A DNA stretch of 64,000 nucleotides, taken from Streptomyces sp. NBC_00190 (lineage in GTDB: Bacteria > Actinomycetota > Actinomycetes > Streptomycetales > Streptomycetaceae). The stretch covers positions 248,001 through 312,000 of the forward strand of contig NZ_CP108131.1 in the NCBI RefSeq assembly GCF_036203305.1, given 5' to 3'. Below the pieces are notes generated by a model, which was not told the origin of the DNA, searched no databases, and saw only the letters and a list, made by a program, of their open reading frames with translations. This document shows positions 62,197 through 64,000 of this stretch, piece after piece. A program made the translations under genes and the position numbers. The stretch's first letter is position 1; each line of letters starts with the position of its first letter.

Positions 62197-63021
62197 TCAC
62201 AGCGCTGAGTACGCGCGCCTGCGGGCGATCACGGCGCCGATGCCGAGCGCGAGAAGCACTCCCCACACGGGCATTTGGTCCGGCCGCAGGACGATGGGGA
62301 CGCGGCCGGTGCCCCAGGCGGGTGCCGCGATGACGATGCCCCACGCGACCACCAGCCCGGCGGCGGCGCGGGTCACGCCGACCACGCTGCCCAATGCCAG
62401 GGCTGTGGAGGTGAAGGCCAGCGAGGGCAGCAACCACTGAGCGGCCGTCATGGCTCCGGTCAGCCAGCCCTCCACCAAGAGCGCGGGCAGCACCACGGCG
62501 AGTGCCGAGATGGTGCGCCGGAGCAGCAGGGGCAGACCGGCCCGGGGTGTGGAGGCTGTCAGTTCGTGCGCCGGGTCCAGGCTGCGCGACCACGCCGCGG
62601 CGACAGCGCACAGCGGCAGGACGGGCGCGATCAGCAGCGCGGGCGAGGCGGCGCCGGCGACCGCCGGCGCGCCGGCCGCCGCCAGCAGCAGCGCCAGCAG
62701 GGTCACGGTGACGGTCATGGCCAGCCACGGGACCATGACCGGGGTCGTCCAGGCCGGCACCCACCTCGGGCGGTACCGCCGCGAGGGCGCCCTGACGGCT
62801 GCGTCCAGCTGCGGCGCCAGCCCGGCCCGGACGGTGTCGACGAGCACGGCGATGCCGGGCGCCTCGGTGGCCACGGAGGCCGACAGGCGGCTGCGGCACA
62901 TCGCGCACGTCTCCATATGGGACTCCAGCGCCCACAGCGTGTCCGCGGCGATCTCCGTGTCACCCCGTGCGTAGTCGTCGATCACCCGCATCCACGCATG
63001 TGACGAATGTTCCGCGCTCAT
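62197..63021 (-). CDS. membrane protein with anti-sigma-type zinc motif
   Basis: The 274-residue product has an N-terminal zinc-finger-like motif H-x3-C-x2-C (HMETCAMC near residue 35) and five to six hydrophobic spans (MVPWLAMTVTVTLLALLLAA, ALLIAPVLPLCAVAAAW, ISALAVVLPALLVEGWL, LALGSVVGVTRAAAGLVVAW, VWGVLLALGIGAVIA). It overlaps the sigma factor start region (ATGA), so it is the likely membrane-bound anti-sigma factor. Unlike typical ones it has several spans rather than one. The signal may be sensed in the membrane. Confidence 0.7.
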   Translation of the reverse strand: MSAEHSSHAWMRVIDDYARGDTEIAADTLWALESHMETCAMCRSRLSASVATEAPGIAVLVDTVRAGLAPQLDAAVRAPSRRYRPRWVPAWTTPVMVPWLAMTVTVTLLALLLAAAGAPAVAGAASPALLIAPVLPLCAVAAAWSRSLDPAHELTASTPRAGLPLLLRRTISALAVVLPALLVEGWLTGAMTAAQWLLPSLAFTSTALALGSVVGVTRAAAGLVVAWGIVIAAPAWGTGRVPIVLRPDQMPVWGVLLALGIGAVIARRRAYSAL

Positions 63022-63635
63022 GCCAGCGCCTCCCGCATCGCGATCCGGGCCCGGCGGGCGCGGGTCTTAACCGTGCCTTCGGGCAGTCTGAGCAGGACGG
63101 CGGTCTCCCGGACGGAGAGCCCGTCCAGCACCATGGCCTGCAGTACCTGGCGAAGTTCCGGCGCCAGTTGCCGCAGCGCGTCACCGACGTCGCCGGCCAC
63201 GGCCTTGGCGAGCGCCTCGTCCTCCGCCGCGGGAACCAACGCACGCTCGGCGGCGGCGACCGGCGGTTCGGCGTGGTGGGCCCGGCGCCGGAACGCGTCG
63301 ACCAGGCGGCGCGCCGCGATCGTCCACAGCCACCCGACGGCCGTCCCACCGACCGCACTCCCGGCAAACGCGCCGGCCGCGCGCCACACCGCCAGATAGG
63401 TCTCCTGCATGACCTCGGCGACGATCTGCTCGTCCGCGCAGCGGCGGCGCAGCCGCACCGCCAGCCACGGCGACGTACGCCGGTACAACTCGTCGAACGC
63501 CCCGCGGTTACCTCTGGCCACCAGCCGGAGGAGGCTTTCCTCGTCCAGCTCTTCCAGTGCTCTCCTGCGTGATCTCACACCAGCCAGACGGCCGCTGCGC
63601 CGCGCAAGTTCTGCATCTGCCGTGATCTGCGTCAC
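63018..63635 (-). CDS. ECF-type RNA polymerase sigma factor
   Basis: The 205-residue product has region 2 (FDELYRRTSPWLAVRLRRRC, EVMQETYLAVWRAAG, VGWLWTIAARRLVDAFRRR) and region 4 (LAPELRQVLQAMVLDGLSVR, ETAVLLRLPEGTVKTRARRA). The linker of about 30 residues is Ala/Glu-rich. The GTG start at 63635 is preferred. It is the first gene of the leftward operon and should drive its own operon, as ECF sigma factors commonly do (inference). Confidence 0.85.
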   Translation of the reverse strand: MTQITADAELARRSGRLAGVRSRRRALEELDEESLLRLVARGNRGAFDELYRRTSPWLAVRLRRRCADEQIVAEVMQETYLAVWRAAGAFAGSAVGGTAVGWLWTIAARRLVDAFRRRAHHAEPPVAAAERALVPAAEDEALAKAVAGDVGDALRQLAPELRQVLQAMVLDGLSVRETAVLLRLPEGTVKTRARRARIAMREALA

Positions 63636-63639
63636 GGTG

Positions 63640-64000
63640 TCACGTGCGGAGGATTGCGATCCCCCGAAACCTGGCCGCCGGCTTCGTCCCGGCGCTGTCC
63701 CCGGCCTGTCCGGCGGTCAGGACCAGCGCGAGCGGACGGCGCCTGCGGTCCGCGGCGAGATGAATCTTGCTGGTGAGGCCGCCCCGGGACCTGCCGAGCA
63801 AGGCTTCCTTCAGGCGGAGCTTGCGTCCGCGTCGGATGCGCCGGCGCTCTGCCTGTCCGTTCCTTCCCTCCGGTCCGCCCCCTTTTGCCGAGCCTCTTCC
63901 TGCTCCTGCTCGGCTTCTTCCAGGGCCTTCACGAGGTGCTTGCTGACGCGCATCCCCGCCGCGTCATGATGGGCGCGGACCGTTGTGGAATCCACGCTGA
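63640..64000 (-). mobile_element. IS5-family transposase, incomplete and frameshifted
   Basis: The reverse strand gives MDSTTVRAHHDAAGMRVSKH (a D-S-T/V-R-A-H catalytic start), an acidic helical insert rich in Glu/Gln, and, in another frame, LRLKEALLGRSRGGLTSKIH, LAADRRRRPLALVLTAGQAG, typical of the IS5 family middle part. A shift near 63815 separates the two; IS5-family members sometimes use programmed frameshifting, but the tail is also missing. It runs past the right window edge. Confidence 0.7.

Overview
The window reads as high-GC actinomycete DNA, most probably Streptomyces. The support is codon use rich in G/C at third positions, many GTG starts, ATGA/GTGA stop-start overlaps, and families typical of that genus: DUF6479, DUF6381, DUF4235, DUF6328, DUF6286, the actinobacterial gas-vesicle set gvpO-A-F-G-J-L-S-K with gvpY/gvpZ, and a SpoIIE-type phosphatase. 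The gene content is accessory. Small stress-associated proteins recur in several copies, many next to decayed relatives, and there are scraps of IS5, IS21 and IS630 transposases. A chromosome arm or a large plasmid would both fit; the sequence alone does not decide.

Layout. 1-4.0 kb: remnants (SpoIIE, IS630, STAS, catalase tail, hemerythrin) around an intact methyltransferase / CDGSH / haem-oxygenase-like operon. 4.2-8.2 kb: small membrane proteins, a PRC-barrel protein, and the run CBM48 -> hemerythrin -> ATP-grasp. 8.3-17.4 kb: IS5 and DUF3618 scraps, BrkB, a large catalase (katE), a zinc alcohol dehydrogenase, remnants of FAD oxidoreductase, BrkB, isochorismatase and ATP-grasp, a GlsB membrane protein and a Rho_N-like protein. 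17.8-23.0 kb: an SDR, then two divergent Asp23/Gls24 operons; the rightward one opens with an ECF sigma factor. 23.5-24.9 kb: a possible crystallin-like protein and a TetR regulator.

24.9-40.2 kb holds the most striking structure: two tandem copies of a gas-vesicle locus, each with gvpO-A-F-G-J leftward and gvpY-gvpZ rightward from a shared promoter region. Only the second copy keeps gvpL-S-K. Between the copies lie a CBM48 protein, a DNA-ligase remnant, an ADF/cofilin-like protein that is rare for a bacterium, a transglycosylase and a membrane-anchored helical protein. 40.3-50.9 kb: CsbD and GlsB proteins, hemerythrin, phosphohistidine phosphatase, SDR, a GAF/PAS/SpoIIE phosphatase and several frameshifted genes. 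51-58 kb: HAD hydrolase, F420-type oxidoreductase, SRPBCC protein, and a coupled operon (hypothetical, epimerase, nucleotidyltransferase, small protein, metallophosphoesterase). 59.4-63.6 kb: an ECF sigma / anti-sigma-like membrane protein / ABC ATPase / two permeases operon. The window ends in an IS5-type transposase remnant.

The likely common theme is envelope, osmotic and oxidative stress: catalase, hemerythrins, CDGSH and diiron-like proteins, Asp23 envelope proteins, CsbD and GlsB, gas vesicles (in Streptomyces linked to osmotic rather than buoyancy roles) and partner-switch phosphatase/STAS pieces. Repeated intact/decayed pairs (catalase, hemerythrin, ATP-grasp, BrkB, isochorismatase, haem-oxygenase-like, TetR, CsbD) show that the region grew by duplication and is now partly eroding. 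No tRNA, rRNA or CRISPR array was seen. All family names come from reading translated sequence; no search was run.
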